From positions 1-33,834 of the forward strand of contig NZ_BBPH01000003.1 in NCBI RefSeq assembly GCF_000787695.1: DNA of 33,834 nucleotides, in the 5' to 3' direction. Shown here one piece after another: positions 1-8,442 of this stretch. Position 1 is the first letter of the stretch. Every line of letters starts with the position of its first letter. Position numbers and translations under genes: made by a program. The stretch is from Paracoccus sp. PAMC 22219 (GTDB taxonomy: Bacteria > Pseudomonadota > Alphaproteobacteria > Rhodobacterales > Rhodobacteraceae). A model generated the notes under the pieces. The model searched no databases. It was not told where the DNA came from and saw nothing but the letters and a program-made list of their open reading frames with translations.

Positions 1-857
1 CTCCTCGCGCAGCGGCGGCAGGGCCTCCTCCGCAGCGGCTCGGCGCGCCTGCGCGACCCCGGATGCGGCACCGGCGTCGGACGCCGCGCGGATCGCCAGC
101 GCCAGCGCCTGCGCGGCGGCCAGACGCGCGGCCTCGGGCCTCGGCCCACTCGACGGTACAACAGCACGCCTTCGGCCAGGCGCAGGGCGGCGCCGATCTC
201 GCGGTACCTGGCCGCGGCGCGCGCCTGCCGGGACAGCGTCGCGGCCTGGGCGGTCAGCTGGTCCAGCGTATCGTCGACGCGCAGCAGATTGCCCTCGGCC
301 CCATTCAGCTTCAACTCTGCCTCGTGGCGGCGCGCATACAGCCCCGAGATCCCGGCCGCCTCCTCCAGGATGCGGCGGCGCGACTTGGGCTTGGCGCTGA
401 TCAGCGCGCTGATCTGACCCTGGCGCACCAGTGCCGGGCTGTGCGCCCCGGTCGAGGCGTCCGCGAACAGCATCTGCACGTCGCGCGCCCGCACGTCCTT
501 GCCGGCGATCTTGTAGGCGCTGCCCGCGTCGCGGGTGATGCGGCGGGTGATGTCGAACTGGTCGTCCTCGTTGAAGCCCGCGGGCGCAAGACGGTCGCGG
601 TTGTCGACGCTCAGCGAAACCTCGGCATGGGCACGGGCATTGCGACGCGTGGTGCCGGCAAAGATCACGTCCTCCATCCCGTCGCCGCGCATGGCGGTCG
701 GGCGGTTCTCGCCCATGACCCAACGCAGCGCCTCCAGCAGGTTGGACTTGCCGCAACCGTTGGGACCGACCACGCCCGTCAGCCCCTCGCGGATGACCAG
801 ATCGGTCGGGTCCACGAAGCTCTTGAAGCCGTTCAGTCGCAGGCGGTCAAAGCGCAA
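1..857 (-). CDS. smc: Chromosome segregation ATPase SMC, N-terminal part, frameshifted, runs off the left edge
   Basis: SMC is the ATPase that, with ScpA and ScpB, compacts and separates replicated chromosomes. The reading begins [14 protein letters not shown], the usual SMC N-terminus, then [20 protein letters not shown] (Walker A) near residues 29-48, and later the conserved [16 protein letters not shown] and [19 protein letters not shown] before the first coiled coil. The start is read as TTG at 857, because it gives the family N-terminus; an in-frame GTG lies 54 bases upstream at 911. Around 136-150 the frame breaks: after VLLYRR the coiled-coil reading ([18 protein letters not shown]) continues in another frame. 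The net shift equals one missing base, or two extra bases, and the latter would restore the expected RRWAEAEAAR. A sequence error is the likeliest cause, because smc matters for growth. The C-terminal part lies outside the window. Confidence 0.93.
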   Translation of the reverse strand, partial: MRFDRLRLNGFKSFVDPTDLVIREGLTGVVGPNGCGKSNLLEALRWVMGENRPTAMRGDGMEDVIFAGTTRRNARAHAEVSLSVDNRDRLAPAGFNEDDQFDITRRITRDAGSAYKIAGKDVRARDVQMLFADASTGAHSPALVRQGQISALISAKPKSRRRILEEAAGISGLYARRHEAELKLNGAEGNLLRVDDTLDQLTAQAATLSRQARAAARYREIGAALRLAEGVLLYRRVGRGPRPRVWPPRRRWRWRSARRPTPVPHPGSRRRAEPLRRRPCRRCAR

Positions 858-950
858 GGGGTCGGATCCAGATTCGAAAGGGCTGGCGGATTGTCCATCC
901 GCAGGGGGCACAAGTCAACCGGACCGCAAGATGTCGCCCCGCGCGGATAC

Positions 951-959
951 TTATCCACA
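951..959 (+). promoter_or_regulatory. Perfect DnaA box between smc and lrgA
   Basis: The 9-mer TTATCCACA matches the strong DnaA-box consensus TTATNCACA exactly. It lies in the gap between the divergent smc and lrgA genes, 55 bases before the lrgA start. Only this one perfect box was noticed here, so it is not an origin. It could bind DnaA as a regulator of smc, or be chance. Confidence 0.4.
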
Positions 960-1013
960 AGATGCGCGGCAACGGCACTGGCGCGATGGGGGTCCGCCCG
1001 CTAGTCTTGCGGG

Positions 1014-1394
1014 ATGATCCGCAGCCTCGCCATCATCCTGACATTCCAGCTGGTCGGAGAGATCACGTCGCGTGGCCTGGGCCTGCCCCTGCCCGGCCCG
1101 GTGGTGGGGCTGATCGCCATGGTCGCGGCCTTCATCCTCCGCCCTGATTTGGCGGAGGCGATCCGCCCGACGGCGACCGGTCTGCTGGCGCATCTGTCAC
1201 TGTTTTTTGTCCCCGCAGGCGTGGGAATCGTGGCGCATTGGGATCTGCTGCGCGAACAGGGGCTGGGCCTGGCCGCGGCCCTGACCGGTTCGACCCTGCT
1301 GGCCATCGCGGCGGGGGCCTGGGCATTCACCGCCGTGGCTCGCCTGACCGGATCGGAAGAACGCGCCGCGCTGAGGGATCAGGGGCGTGAGTGA
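1014..1394 (+). CDS. lrgA: CidA/LrgA family membrane protein
   Basis: A 126-residue hydrophobic protein with about four membrane segments. It has the CidA/LrgA signature: an N-terminal helix with FQLVGE near residues 11-16, then GLPLPGPVVGLI near 22-33 and the LSLFFVPAGVGIVAHWDLL stretch near 61-79. The family was named for holin/antiholin-like control of murein hydrolases in Staphylococcus; homologous two-part systems in Bacillus and in plant plastids transport pyruvate or glycolate. The start at 1014 gives the family length. The gene overlaps lrgB by 8 bases, so the two form a pair, as is normal. Which solute or lysis role applies here cannot be told from sequence. Confidence 0.88.
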   Translation: MIRSLAIILTFQLVGEITSRGLGLPLPGPVVGLIAMVAAFILRPDLAEAIRPTATGLLAHLSLFFVPAGVGIVAHWDLLREQGLGLAAALTGSTLLAIAAGAWAFTAVARLTGSEERAALRDQGRE

Positions 1395-2105
1395 TCCGGT
1401 CCTGATCTGGTCCTATCTTGCGCAGGAGCCGCTGCTGTGGCTGACGGCCACGCTGGTCGCGTATCTGGCAGGCGACGCGCTGTCGCGCAGGCTGGGTCGC
1501 GCCAGCTGGGCGAACCCCGTGCTGATCGCGGTGATCCTGCTGGCCGTGCTGCTGGGGCTGACAGGCACCGACTACGCCACCTATTTCGACGGCGCGCAGT
1601 TCGTGCACTTCATGCTGGGCCCGGCCACCGTGGCGCTGGCGCTGCCGCTTTATGACAACCTGCCGCGCGTGCGGCGCGCGGCCTGGCCGATGCTGGCGGG
1701 GCTGCTGGCGGGATCGGGCGTGGCGGTCGTATCAGCGCTGCTGATCGCGCGGGCCTCGGGATCCAGGGGTCGGTGCTGGCGTCGCTGGCACCGAAATCCA
1801 CGACCGCGCCCGTGGCCATCGGCATCGCCGAACAGCTGGGCGGCCAGCCCACCCTGACCGCAGCACTGGTTCTGCTGACGGGCATCTTCGGCGCGATGGT
1901 GGTGACGCCCCTGCTGAACGTGATGAAGATCCGCGACTGGCGCGCGCGCGGGTTCGCGGTGGGCGTCGCGGCGCATGGCATCGGCACCGCGCGGGCGTTT
2001 CAGGTGAACGCCACGGCGGGCGCGTTTTCGGGCATCGGCATGGGGCTGAACGCCGTGCTGACGGCGATCATCGCCCCGCTGGCCTTGCGCCTGTTCGGCG
2101 GCTGA
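1387..2105 (+). CDS. lrgB: LrgB family protein, frameshifted
   Basis: The membrane partner of LrgA. A GTG start inside the end of lrgA gives MSDPVLIWSYLAQEPLLWL; the first part (about 123 residues) holds FVHFMLGPATVALALPLYDN, typical of LrgB. At about 1754-1758 the frame breaks, and the rest continues one frame over as GIQGSVLASLAPKSTTAPVA, then FGAMVVTPLLN and AAHGIGTARAFQ, all conserved LrgB motifs. Adding one base to the run gggcctcggg restores LIARALGIQGS and gives a protein of about 239 residues, the usual length. This looks like a dropped base rather than a dead gene, because every motif on both sides is intact. A perfect inverted repeat, the likely terminator, follows 8 bases after the stop. 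Confidence 0.88.
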
Positions 2106-2113
2106 GCGCTTTC

Positions 2114-2161
2114 GGGTATTTGGACAACGAAGAAATCCACGTCTCCGTTGTCCAAATACCC
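2114..2161. terminator. Perfect 16-bp inverted repeat between convergent lrgB and mog
   Basis: Arms GGGTATTTGGACAACG (2114-2129) and its exact complement (2146-2161) flank a 16-base loop. It lies just after the lrgB stop and 24 bases beyond the mog stop, the right place for a two-way terminator. There is no clear T run. The left arm plus the following aagaa resembles a gene-end motif I recall from Rhodobacterales genomes; that link is from memory only. Confidence 0.65.
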
Positions 2162-2185
2162 ATCGCACCGGCCACGGCCCGGCGG

Positions 2186-2722
2186 TCAGCCTGATTTCGG
2201 GCGGAACGCCTGGATCCGTGCAGGGTCAGTCTCGATGCGCGCGGCGCCCATCAGGTCCAGGCAATAGGGCACGGCGGCAAAGATCGCATCCAGACAGGTC
2301 GCGATGGCCGACGGTTTGCCGGGAATCGTGATGATCAGGGTCCGCCCGCGGATCGCCGCGGTCTGGCGGGACAGGATCGCGGTGGGCACCTCGCGCAGCG
2401 ATGCGCGGCGCATCTCTTCTCCGAAACCGGGCAGTTCCTTGTCCATGATGTCAGCCACAGCCTCGGGGGTCAGGTCGCGCGGTGCGGGACCGGTGCCGCC
2501 GGTGACCAGGATCAGGTCCGTGCCCCCGTCGGCCAGGTCGCGCAGCGTGGCGGCCACGATCTCGCGCCCGTCCGGGACGATGTGGCGGTCGATTTCCGTC
2601 GGCGAGGTAATCACGCCGCGCAGCCAGTCCTCGGCGCCCGGGCCGCCCTTGTCCTCGTACTCGCCCCGCGACGCGCGGTCGCTGACAGTGACGATGGCGA
2701 TGCGGGCGGCCCCGGCGGTCAT
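2186..2722 (-). CDS. mog: Molybdopterin adenylyltransferase Mog
   Basis: Mog adenylates molybdopterin so that molybdate can be inserted in molybdenum cofactor synthesis. The 178-residue protein has the MoaB/Mog fold signatures: [16 protein letters not shown] near residues 13-28, [16 protein letters not shown] near 74-89 and IPGKPSA. Features that favour Mog over MoaB are [20 protein letters not shown], the AAVPYCLDL segment and the ending [10 protein letters not shown], which resemble the E. coli Mog C-terminus. Its ATG overlaps the argG stop (ATGA), so it is probably cotranscribed behind argG, although the two pathways are unrelated. Some Rhodobacterales proteins of this type are simply named MoaB. 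Confidence 0.88.
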   Translation of the reverse strand: MTAGAARIAIVTVSDRASRGEYEDKGGPGAEDWLRGVITSPTEIDRHIVPDGREIVAATLRDLADGGTDLILVTGGTGPAPRDLTPEAVADIMDKELPGFGEEMRRASLREVPTAILSRQTAAIRGRTLIITIPGKPSAIATCLDAIFAAVPYCLDLMGAARIETDPARIQAFRPKSG

Positions 2723-3948
2723 TTCGCGACCCGCGCGTTGCGGTTGGCGATCAGCTTCAGGCGCAGCGCGTTCAGGCGGATGAAGCCCGCCGCATCCTTC
2801 TGGTCATAGGCGCCGGCGTCGTCCTCGAAGGTCACATGCGCCTCGCTGTAGAGCGAATGCTCCGACCAGCGACCGACGCAGGTCGCCATGCCCTTGTAGA
2901 GCTTCAACCGCACGGTGCCGGTCACATGCTCCTGCGACTTGTCGATCAAGGCCTGCAGCATTTCGCGCTCGGGGCTGAACCAGAAGCCGTTATAGATCAG
3001 CTCGGCGTAACGCGGCATGATCGAATCCTTCAGGTGGCCCGCGCCGCTGTCCAGCGTGATCTGCTCGATGCCGCGATGGGCCTCCAGCAGCACCGTGCCG
3101 CCCGGCGTCTCGTAGATGCCGCGCGATTTCATGCCGACAAAACGGTTCTCGACGAAATCCAGGCGCCCGATGCCGTGCGCGCCGCCCAGCTCGTTCAGCT
3201 TGGTCAGGATCGTGGCGGGCGACATGGCCTCGCCGTTGATCGCGACCGCGTCACCCTTCTCGAAGGTCACCTCGATGAATTCGGGCGTGTCGGGCGCATC
3301 CTCGGGGTTCACGGTGCGCTGATAGACATAGTCGGGCGCGGCCACGGCCGGATCTTCCAGTGCCTTGCCCTCGGACGACGTGTGCAGCAGGTTCGCGTCC
3401 ACGCTGAACGGCGCCTCGCCGCGCTTGTCCTTGGCGATCGGGATCTGGTTCTTTTCCGCGAACTCGATCAGCTTGGTGCGGCTGGTCAGGTCCCATTCGC
3501 GCCACGGCGCGATCACCTTGATCGACGGGTCCAGCGCATAGGCCGACAGCTCGAACCGGACCTGGTCGTTGCCCTTGCCGGTCGCGCCATGCGCCACCGC
3601 ATCGGCACCGTTCTCCTGCGCGATCCGCACCAGATGCTGGGAGATCAGCGGCCGCGCGATGGACGTGCCCAGCAGGTACAGCCCTTCGTACAGCGCATTG
3701 GCCCGGAACATCGGGAAGACGAAATCACGCACGAATTCCTCTCGCACGTCGATGATGTGGATGTTCTCGGCCGCGATCCCCAGCATCAGCGCCTTTTCGC
3801 GCGCGGGCTCCAGCTCCTCGCCCTGGCCCAGATCGGCGGTGAAGGTGATCACCTCGCAGCCGTATTCGGTCTGCAGCCATTTCAGGATGATCGAGGTATC
3901 AAGCCCCCCGGAATAGGCGAGGACGACTTTTTTCGGCGCGTCGGACAT
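2719..3948 (-). CDS. argG: Argininosuccinate synthase
   Basis: It joins citrulline and aspartate, using ATP, in the second last step of arginine synthesis. The 409-residue protein opens [19 protein letters not shown], with the PP-loop SGGLDTS at residues 13-19. Conserved blocks follow: [35 protein letters not shown] and [11 protein letters not shown]. The start at 3948 was chosen because it gives the family N-terminus and has AAGGG eight to nine bases before it; the frame stays open upstream to 4092, but that extension has no family match. The gene is divergent from a membrane protein gene, and mog follows with a 4-base overlap. Confidence 0.97.
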   Translation of the reverse strand: MSDAPKKVVLAYSGGLDTSIILKWLQTEYGCEVITFTADLGQGEELEPAREKALMLGIAAENIHIIDVREEFVRDFVFPMFRANALYEGLYLLGTSIARPLISQHLVRIAQENGADAVAHGATGKGNDQVRFELSAYALDPSIKVIAPWREWDLTSRTKLIEFAEKNQIPIAKDKRGEAPFSVDANLLHTSSEGKALEDPAVAAPDYVYQRTVNPEDAPDTPEFIEVTFEKGDAVAINGEAMSPATILTKLNELGGAHGIGRLDFVENRFVGMKSRGIYETPGGTVLLEAHRGIEQITLDSGAGHLKDSIMPRYAELIYNGFWFSPEREMLQALIDKSQEHVTGTVRLKLYKGMATCVGRWSEHSLYSEAHVTFEDDAGAYDQKDAAGFIRLNALRLKLIANRNARVAK

Positions 3949-4053
3949 GCGGTTAACCCTTCGTCGAAGTTTCAGCGGGAATACGGCGATTTCCGCGTTG
4001 TCACAAGGGTTCGGGGGCGAATACCGTCTGCGCGATTTCAAACGGGTGATTTG

Positions 4054-4800
4054 ATGCTGGCATTTCGTCTTTTGCGCCACGCGCTGTGGCAATTATGGGG
4101 CAATCGCGTCGCGACGCTGAGGTTGTCGCTGGTACCCGGATTGGTCTGGTTGGCCTTCGGTGCGGGCCCGATGCTTGTGTTTGGCGAACCCCAATTGCGC
4201 GTCGCCGGCGACGATGCTGCCGTTCTTGTGGCAGTTGGGCTGCTGGCGATGGTGCTGTATGTCGTGATGGCCGTTGCGTGGCACCGGCACGTCCTGCTGG
4301 ACGAACCCGCGCGCCTGCGTGCCGCCGGGCGCGGGCGGCAGGTGCTGGGCTATCTTGGCCGCGTCCTGCTGATCATGCTTGCACTGGTGCCGGCGCTGAT
4401 CGGCGCGATCCTGTTGATGCATCTGCTGGTGACCATCGCCATCCAGTCAGGGGGGCTGCCGATCTGGCTGCAGGCCATCGCATCTGTCGTCGGCGTGGTG
4501 CTGACGGCGCTGATGCTGCGTCTTCTGACGGCCCTGCCCGGCGCTTCGGTTCGACATCCCCGACCCTTTGGCGCGGCATGGGCCGCGACAAAGGGGCGGG
4601 TGCCGACGTTTCTGCTGCTCGCCGTGGTGGTGGTCGTGGGACAGACATTGCTTCCGCATGCGATCAGCATTGTCGCGACGATGTCGATCACGTTGGCGGT
4701 CCTTCTTCAGGTCCTGCTCTCCTGGCTTGGTGCGCTGATCATGCTCTCGCTGATCACCACCCTCTGGGGTCACTTCGTCGAGGGGCGTGCGCTGCGCTGA
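4054..4800 (+). CDS. Integral membrane protein of unknown function
   Basis: A 248-residue protein with about six hydrophobic segments (roughly residues 22-42, 55-77, 103-127, 137-158, 185-203 and 208-230). I do not recognise a characterised family. The opening [17 protein letters not shown] and the motif [12 protein letters not shown] just after the second segment are of a type seen in Rhodobacterales hypothetical membrane proteins. ATG at 4054 is chosen because the hydrophobic protein begins there and a GGGTGA site lies 4-9 bases before it; the same frame is open far upstream, but only as antisense to argG. It diverges from argG and lies 39 bases before ilvA, so it may be cotranscribed with ilvA. 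Confidence 0.82.
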   Translation: MLAFRLLRHALWQLWGNRVATLRLSLVPGLVWLAFGAGPMLVFGEPQLRVAGDDAAVLVAVGLLAMVLYVVMAVAWHRHVLLDEPARLRAAGRGRQVLGYLGRVLLIMLALVPALIGAILLMHLLVTIAIQSGGLPIWLQAIASVVGVVLTALMLRLLTALPGASVRHPRPFGAAWAATKGRVPTFLLLAVVVVVGQTLLPHAISIVATMSITLAVLLQVLLSWLGALIMLSLITTLWGHFVEGRALR

Positions 4801-4839
4801 CCGCTTGCCAACAGGCGCGTTTCGCGGCATGGGCGGGGC

Positions 4840-6081
4840 ATGGAAAACTTTGTCGCCTCCGTCCGTCTGGCCGAGGCCGCGCTTCGCGACCTGTTCGAGC
4901 CCACGCCCCTGCAACGCAACGACCACCTGTCGGCGAAATACGGCGCCGACATCTGGCTCAAGCGCGAGGATCTGACCCCCGTGCGCAGCTACAAGCTGCG
5001 CGGGGCATTCAATGCGATGCGCAAGCTGGTGCAACCCGGCGCGCCCGGCCATTTCGTCTGCGCCAGTGCCGGCAACCATGCGCAGGGCGTGGCCTATGCC
5101 TGCCGCCATTTCGGCGCGCGCGGCACGATCTTCATGCCGATCACCACGCCGGGGCAAAAGATCGACAAGACCCGCATGTTCGGCGGCGACGCGATCGAGA
5201 TCGTGCTGAAGGGCGACTATTTCGACCAGACCCTGGCCGCGGCCCAGGCGTTCTGCACCGAACAGGGCGCGCAGTTCCTGTCGCCCTTTGATGCGCCCGA
5301 CGTGATCGAGGGGCAGGCCACCGTCGGTCTGGAAATGCTGGCCCAGTTGGGCCGCGCACCTGATCTGGTCGTGCTGCCGGTGGGCGGGGGCGGCCTGTCC
5401 GCCGGCGTCACCAAGCTGCTTGCGACCGAGGCACCGGGCACCCGCTTTGCCTTTGCCGAACCCTTGGGCGGCGCCAGCCTCAAGGCCGCGCTGCAGGCGG
5501 GCGCCCCCGTGGCGCTGCCGGCGGTGGACAGCTTTGTCGACGGCGCGGCGGTCGCGCGCATCGGCGCCCTGCCCTTCGAGGCGTTGCAGCGGTTCACCCC
5601 CGCCGACGTCTATCTGGCCCCCGAAGACCGCATCTGCCGCACCATGCTGGAGATGCTGAACACCGAGGGCGTGGTGCTGGAACCCGCGGGCGCGCTGGCG
5701 CTGGATGTACTGGGCGATCTGGGCGATCTGACCGGCAAGACCGTCGTCGCGGTCTGTTCGGGCGGCAATTTCGATTTCGAACGCCTGCCCGAGGTCAAGG
5801 AGCGCGCCCAGCGGTTCCAGGGCGTGAAGAAGTATTTCGTCCTGCGCATGCCGCAGCGCCCCGGCGCGCTGCGCGATTTCCTGGACCTGCTGGGTCCGAA
5901 CGACGACATCGCGCGGTTCGAATACCTCAAGAAATCGGCCCGGAACTTCGGTTCGGTGCTGATCGGGATCGAGACGTCGGACCCGGCCAACCTGATCACG
6001 CTGATGGCGCGTCTGGACAAGTCCGGGTTTGCCTATCGCGACATCACCAATGACGGGATCCTGTCCGAACTGCTGGTCTGA
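4840..6081 (+). CDS. ilvA: Threonine ammonia-lyase (threonine dehydratase)
   Basis: A PLP enzyme that deaminates threonine to 2-oxobutanoate, the entry step to isoleucine. In its 413 residues, the Schiff-base lysine is K52 in SYKLRGAFNAM, the PLP-phosphate loop is PVGGGGLSAG, and CSGGNFDF closes the catalytic domain. From about residue 330 (KKYFVLRMPQRPGALRDFL) there is one ACT-like regulatory domain, so this is the medium-length form, expected to be regulated by branched-chain amino acids. The stop abuts the stop of the Hpt gene on the other strand inside a TGATCA palindrome, with no spacer and no evident terminator. Confidence 0.95.
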   Translation: MENFVASVRLAEAALRDLFEPTPLQRNDHLSAKYGADIWLKREDLTPVRSYKLRGAFNAMRKLVQPGAPGHFVCASAGNHAQGVAYACRHFGARGTIFMPITTPGQKIDKTRMFGGDAIEIVLKGDYFDQTLAAAQAFCTEQGAQFLSPFDAPDVIEGQATVGLEMLAQLGRAPDLVVLPVGGGGLSAGVTKLLATEAPGTRFAFAEPLGGASLKAALQAGAPVALPAVDSFVDGAAVARIGALPFEALQRFTPADVYLAPEDRICRTMLEMLNTEGVVLEPAGALALDVLGDLGDLTGKTVVAVCSGGNFDFERLPEVKERAQRFQGVKKYFVLRMPQRPGALRDFLDLLGPNDDIARFEYLKKSARNFGSVLIGIETSDPANLITLMARLDKSGFAYRDITNDGILSELLV

Positions 6082-6441
6082 TCAGGACGCCTGCGCGGTC
6101 GCATGGCCGCCGTGGTCACTGTCCATGACATGCGGCAGATCGCGCAGGAACAGCTGCTTGGTATGCCCGAAACTGGCGCGCAGCGCCGCCGGCCCCAGGG
6201 CGGTCTGATCGCCGCGCGCCAACTGCTGTTCGGCGCGCAGGCAGTGGGCGCAGAATTCGGTGAAACCGATGTTCAGGGCCAGCCCGCGCAGCAGGTGCAG
6301 ATCCTCGGCCAGGTGCAGGGTACGACTGTCCAGCGCGAACAGATGCGCCTCGATCTCGACCAGGATCATGTCGATGATGGGGGACAATTCGTCAGGGCCC
6401 AGCTCGTCGCGCAGTTCGATCACGCGGTTCCAATCGATCAT
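6082..6441 (-). CDS. Hpt-domain histidine phosphotransfer protein
   Basis: A 119-residue helical protein carrying the Hpt signature HLLRGLALNIGF, in which H49 would be the phosphorylated histidine (HxxRG in place of the commoner HxxKG). The opening MIDWNRVIELRDELG is typical of single-domain Hpt proteins of Rhodobacterales. ATG at 6441 is preferred over the upstream ATG at 6468, because it gives this N-terminus and has AAGGG and GGGAA just before it. It diverges from a receiver-PP2C gene 122 bases away, which suggests that the two proteins exchange phosphate: Hpt proteins pass phosphoryl groups to receiver aspartates. No histidine kinase is nearby. Confidence 0.78.
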   Translation of the reverse strand: MIDWNRVIELRDELGPDELSPIIDMILVEIEAHLFALDSRTLHLAEDLHLLRGLALNIGFTEFCAHCLRAEQQLARGDQTALGPAALRASFGHTKQLFLRDLPHVMDSDHGGHATAQAS

Positions 6442-6563
6442 TTCCCAAACCCTTCGAATCGCTGACATGCCCTTGTCTAGCGCGGCCCGGTTGCGAAAAG
6501 TTTAACCGCGGAGAACGGGGCGGTTTACCCGAAATTTACGACCGGGGCCGTAAGCATGGTCCC

Positions 6564-7849
6564 ATGACAGCCGCGAATCGCCCCTCCTCCATGTCCGACA
6601 CGGCCCCGCCCAAGCAAAAGCGGCTGGTGCTGCTGGTCGATGACAGTGCCGCACAGCGCAGCCTTCTGGCCCGGCTGCTGAAACGCGGCGGCTATGACGT
6701 GATCGAGGCCGCCAACGGGGTCGAGGCGCTGCAGCTGTGCGAACGGCTGGTGCCGGACCTGGTCCTGTCGGACTGGGTGATGCCGGAGATGACCGGGCTG
6801 CAGTTCTGCGCGGCCTTCCGCCAGCTGTCACGCCCGAACTATGGCTATTTCGTGCTGCTGACGTCGAATGCCGACGCCCATGCCATCACCGAGGGGTTGC
6901 AGGCCGGGGCCGACGACTTCCTGACCAAGCCTGTCGCGCCCCAGGAACTGCTGGCGCGCCTGGCCGCCGGCGAACGCATCCTGCGCATCGAGGAGGAGCT
7001 GCGCGCCAGCAACACCCAGCTGCGGCTGGCCCTGTCGCAGCTGTCGGAAACCCAGGCCGCGATGGAACGCGACCTGCGCGAGGCGCGCAAGCTGCAGCAG
7101 GGGCTGGTGCGCGAACGCTCCGGGCGGTTCGGCCAGATCGAGATCAGCCTGCTGCTGCGCCCGGCGGGCCATATCGGCGGCGACCTTGTGGGGTTCTTTC
7201 CCATCGGCGACGACCGGCTTGGCCTCTATGCGCTGGACGTGTCGGGCCATGGGGTGACGGCGGCGCTGCTGACGGCGCAGTTGTCGGTGCACCTGTCGGG
7301 ATCGTCCGACCAGAACATCGCGCTGCGCGGCGCGCTTGGCGGGGCGGCGCGGGGGGTCCGGCGGCGCTGGCGCATTTCTTCAACACCATGATGCTGGAGG
7401 AGATGAACACCGACACCTACTTTACCATGATCTATGCCGAACTGAACCATATGACCGGGCACCTGCGCATGGTTCAGGCGGGCCACCCCCACCCCGCGCT
7501 GCAGCGGGCCGACGGCACGGTCACGCATCTGGGCGCGGGCGGCATGCCGATCGGCGTCTTTGAAAGCCCGCTGTTCGACGAGATCGACGTCACCCTGGGC
7601 CCCGGCGACCGCCTGCTGATCGCGTCGGACGGCATCACCGAGGCCACGACCCCGAACGGACGCCAGCTGGGCAATGACGGGCTGGAGGCGGTGATGCGCA
7701 CCAACGCCTTCCTGAACGGGCATTCCTTCCTAGAATCGATGGCCTGGTCGGTGTCGGAATACTGCCGCGGCGAACGCCAGGACGACATGTCCGCGGTGCT
7801 GGTCGAATTCCGCGGGACCGGCAAGGTCATCCACCTGGACGACGGCTAG
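6564..7849 (+). CDS. Response regulator with PP2C-type (RsbU/SpoIIE) phosphatase output, frameshifted
   Basis: The N-terminal receiver domain has LVDDSA, the phospho-acceptor D70 in LVLSDWVMPEMTG, LLTSNAD and the lysine in DFLTKPV. A short coiled linker (about residues 145-180) leads to a PP2C/SpoIIE phosphatase domain with GGDLVGFF, ALDVSGHGVTAALL, IASDGITEA and DDMSAVL, the metal-binding acidic motifs. The frame breaks at the run of six G at 7351-7356; a seventh G restores ARGGPAALAHFFNTMM and a protein of about 428 residues. The domain order matches RbaY of Rhodobacter capsulatus, a phosphatase in a partner-switching system that affects stationary phase and gene transfer agent production; orthology is inference. 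ATG 6564 or ATG 6591 could be the start; neither has a strong ribosome site. Confidence 0.88.
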
Positions 7850-8289
7850 TGTCCCGCCAGCCACCCCGACAGCGCCGCCCGCGACCCCGGATCGGCCAGC
7901 GCGTCCAGCGCCTGCGCGGGCGTGATCCAATGCGCGCTGTGCCCCGGTTCGGTCGGCGGCGACAGGCGGCTGATCGGGCGGGCGACCCAGATCTGACAGC
8001 GCTTTTCGGCATGCATGTCGTAATCGGGCATGAAGCAGAACCGCCGATAGCTGCCCAGATAGCGCGCCGCGCCGATGGTCCAGCCGGTCTCCTCGGCCAC
8101 CTCGCGGTGCAGGGCGGCCAAGGCATGCTCTCCGGGGTCGATGCCGCCGCCGGGCAGCTGGAATTCGGGTTCGGGCGCCTGCTGATGCGTCAGCAGGATG
8201 CGCCCGTCGCGCCACAGGATCGCATAGGCGCCGGGCCTGCGGCGATAGCGGGGTCCGGTCAGCGGCGGTTGTCCGAAACGCGGGATCAT
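7846..8289 (-). CDS. NUDIX hydrolase
   Basis: A 147-residue Nudix protein; these enzymes hydrolyse nucleoside diphosphates linked to another group. The Nudix box GGGIDPGEHALAALHREVAE followed by ETGW spans about residues 47-70, with the metal-binding REVAEE. The substrate cannot be told. ATG at 8289 is used, since it gives a compact domain (MIPRFGQPPLTGPRYRRRPG); the frame is open upstream to 8433 without family-like sequence. Its stop overlaps the receiver-PP2C stop by two bases on the opposite strand. It is divergent from hslO. Confidence 0.85.
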   Translation of the reverse strand: MIPRFGQPPLTGPRYRRRPGAYAILWRDGRILLTHQQAPEPEFQLPGGGIDPGEHALAALHREVAEETGWTIGAARYLGSYRRFCFMPDYDMHAEKRCQIWVARPISRLSPPTEPGHSAHWITPAQALDALADPGSRAALSGWLAGH

Positions 8290-8361
8290 GGGGCACCTGT
8301 GTGATTGCCCGCCCCTGATAGCCCGGCCCGCGCGCGGCGGAAAGCGGCGTGCCCCTGCCCC

Positions 8362-8390
8362 CTTGGGATCGGCGGAAAATGCCTTATATT
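8362..8390 (+). promoter_or_regulatory. Candidate heat-shock (RpoH-like) promoter of hslO
   Basis: CTTGGGA at 8362-8368, 13 bases, then CCTTATAT at 8382-8389. The RpoH consensus is CTTGAAA, 11-14 bases, CCCCATNT; the match is CTTG and final A at -35, and CC..AT.T at -10. Read as a vegetative promoter it is TTGGGA, 16 bases, TATATT, also fair. It lies 53 bases before the start of Hsp33, a stress chaperone, which makes heat-shock control plausible. Confidence 0.55.
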
Positions 8391-8442
8391 GGGCGCAACC
8401 GGGCGCGCAATGTCGGCGCCGACACCACCTCAAGGATCAATC

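Noticed and set aside
951..959. Replication origin at the DnaA box
   Set aside because: Only one perfect box was noticed, and there is no AT-rich unwinding region and no origin-type neighbours such as dnaA, parAB or hemE.
2836..4053. Upstream extension of the membrane protein frame through argG
   Set aside because: It is antisense to argG; family-like and hydrophobic sequence begins only at 4054, behind a ribosome site.
6502..6538. Short inverted repeat AACCGC / GCGGTT between the Hpt and receiver-PP2C genes
   Set aside because: Only six matched bases; could be an operator but is expected by chance.
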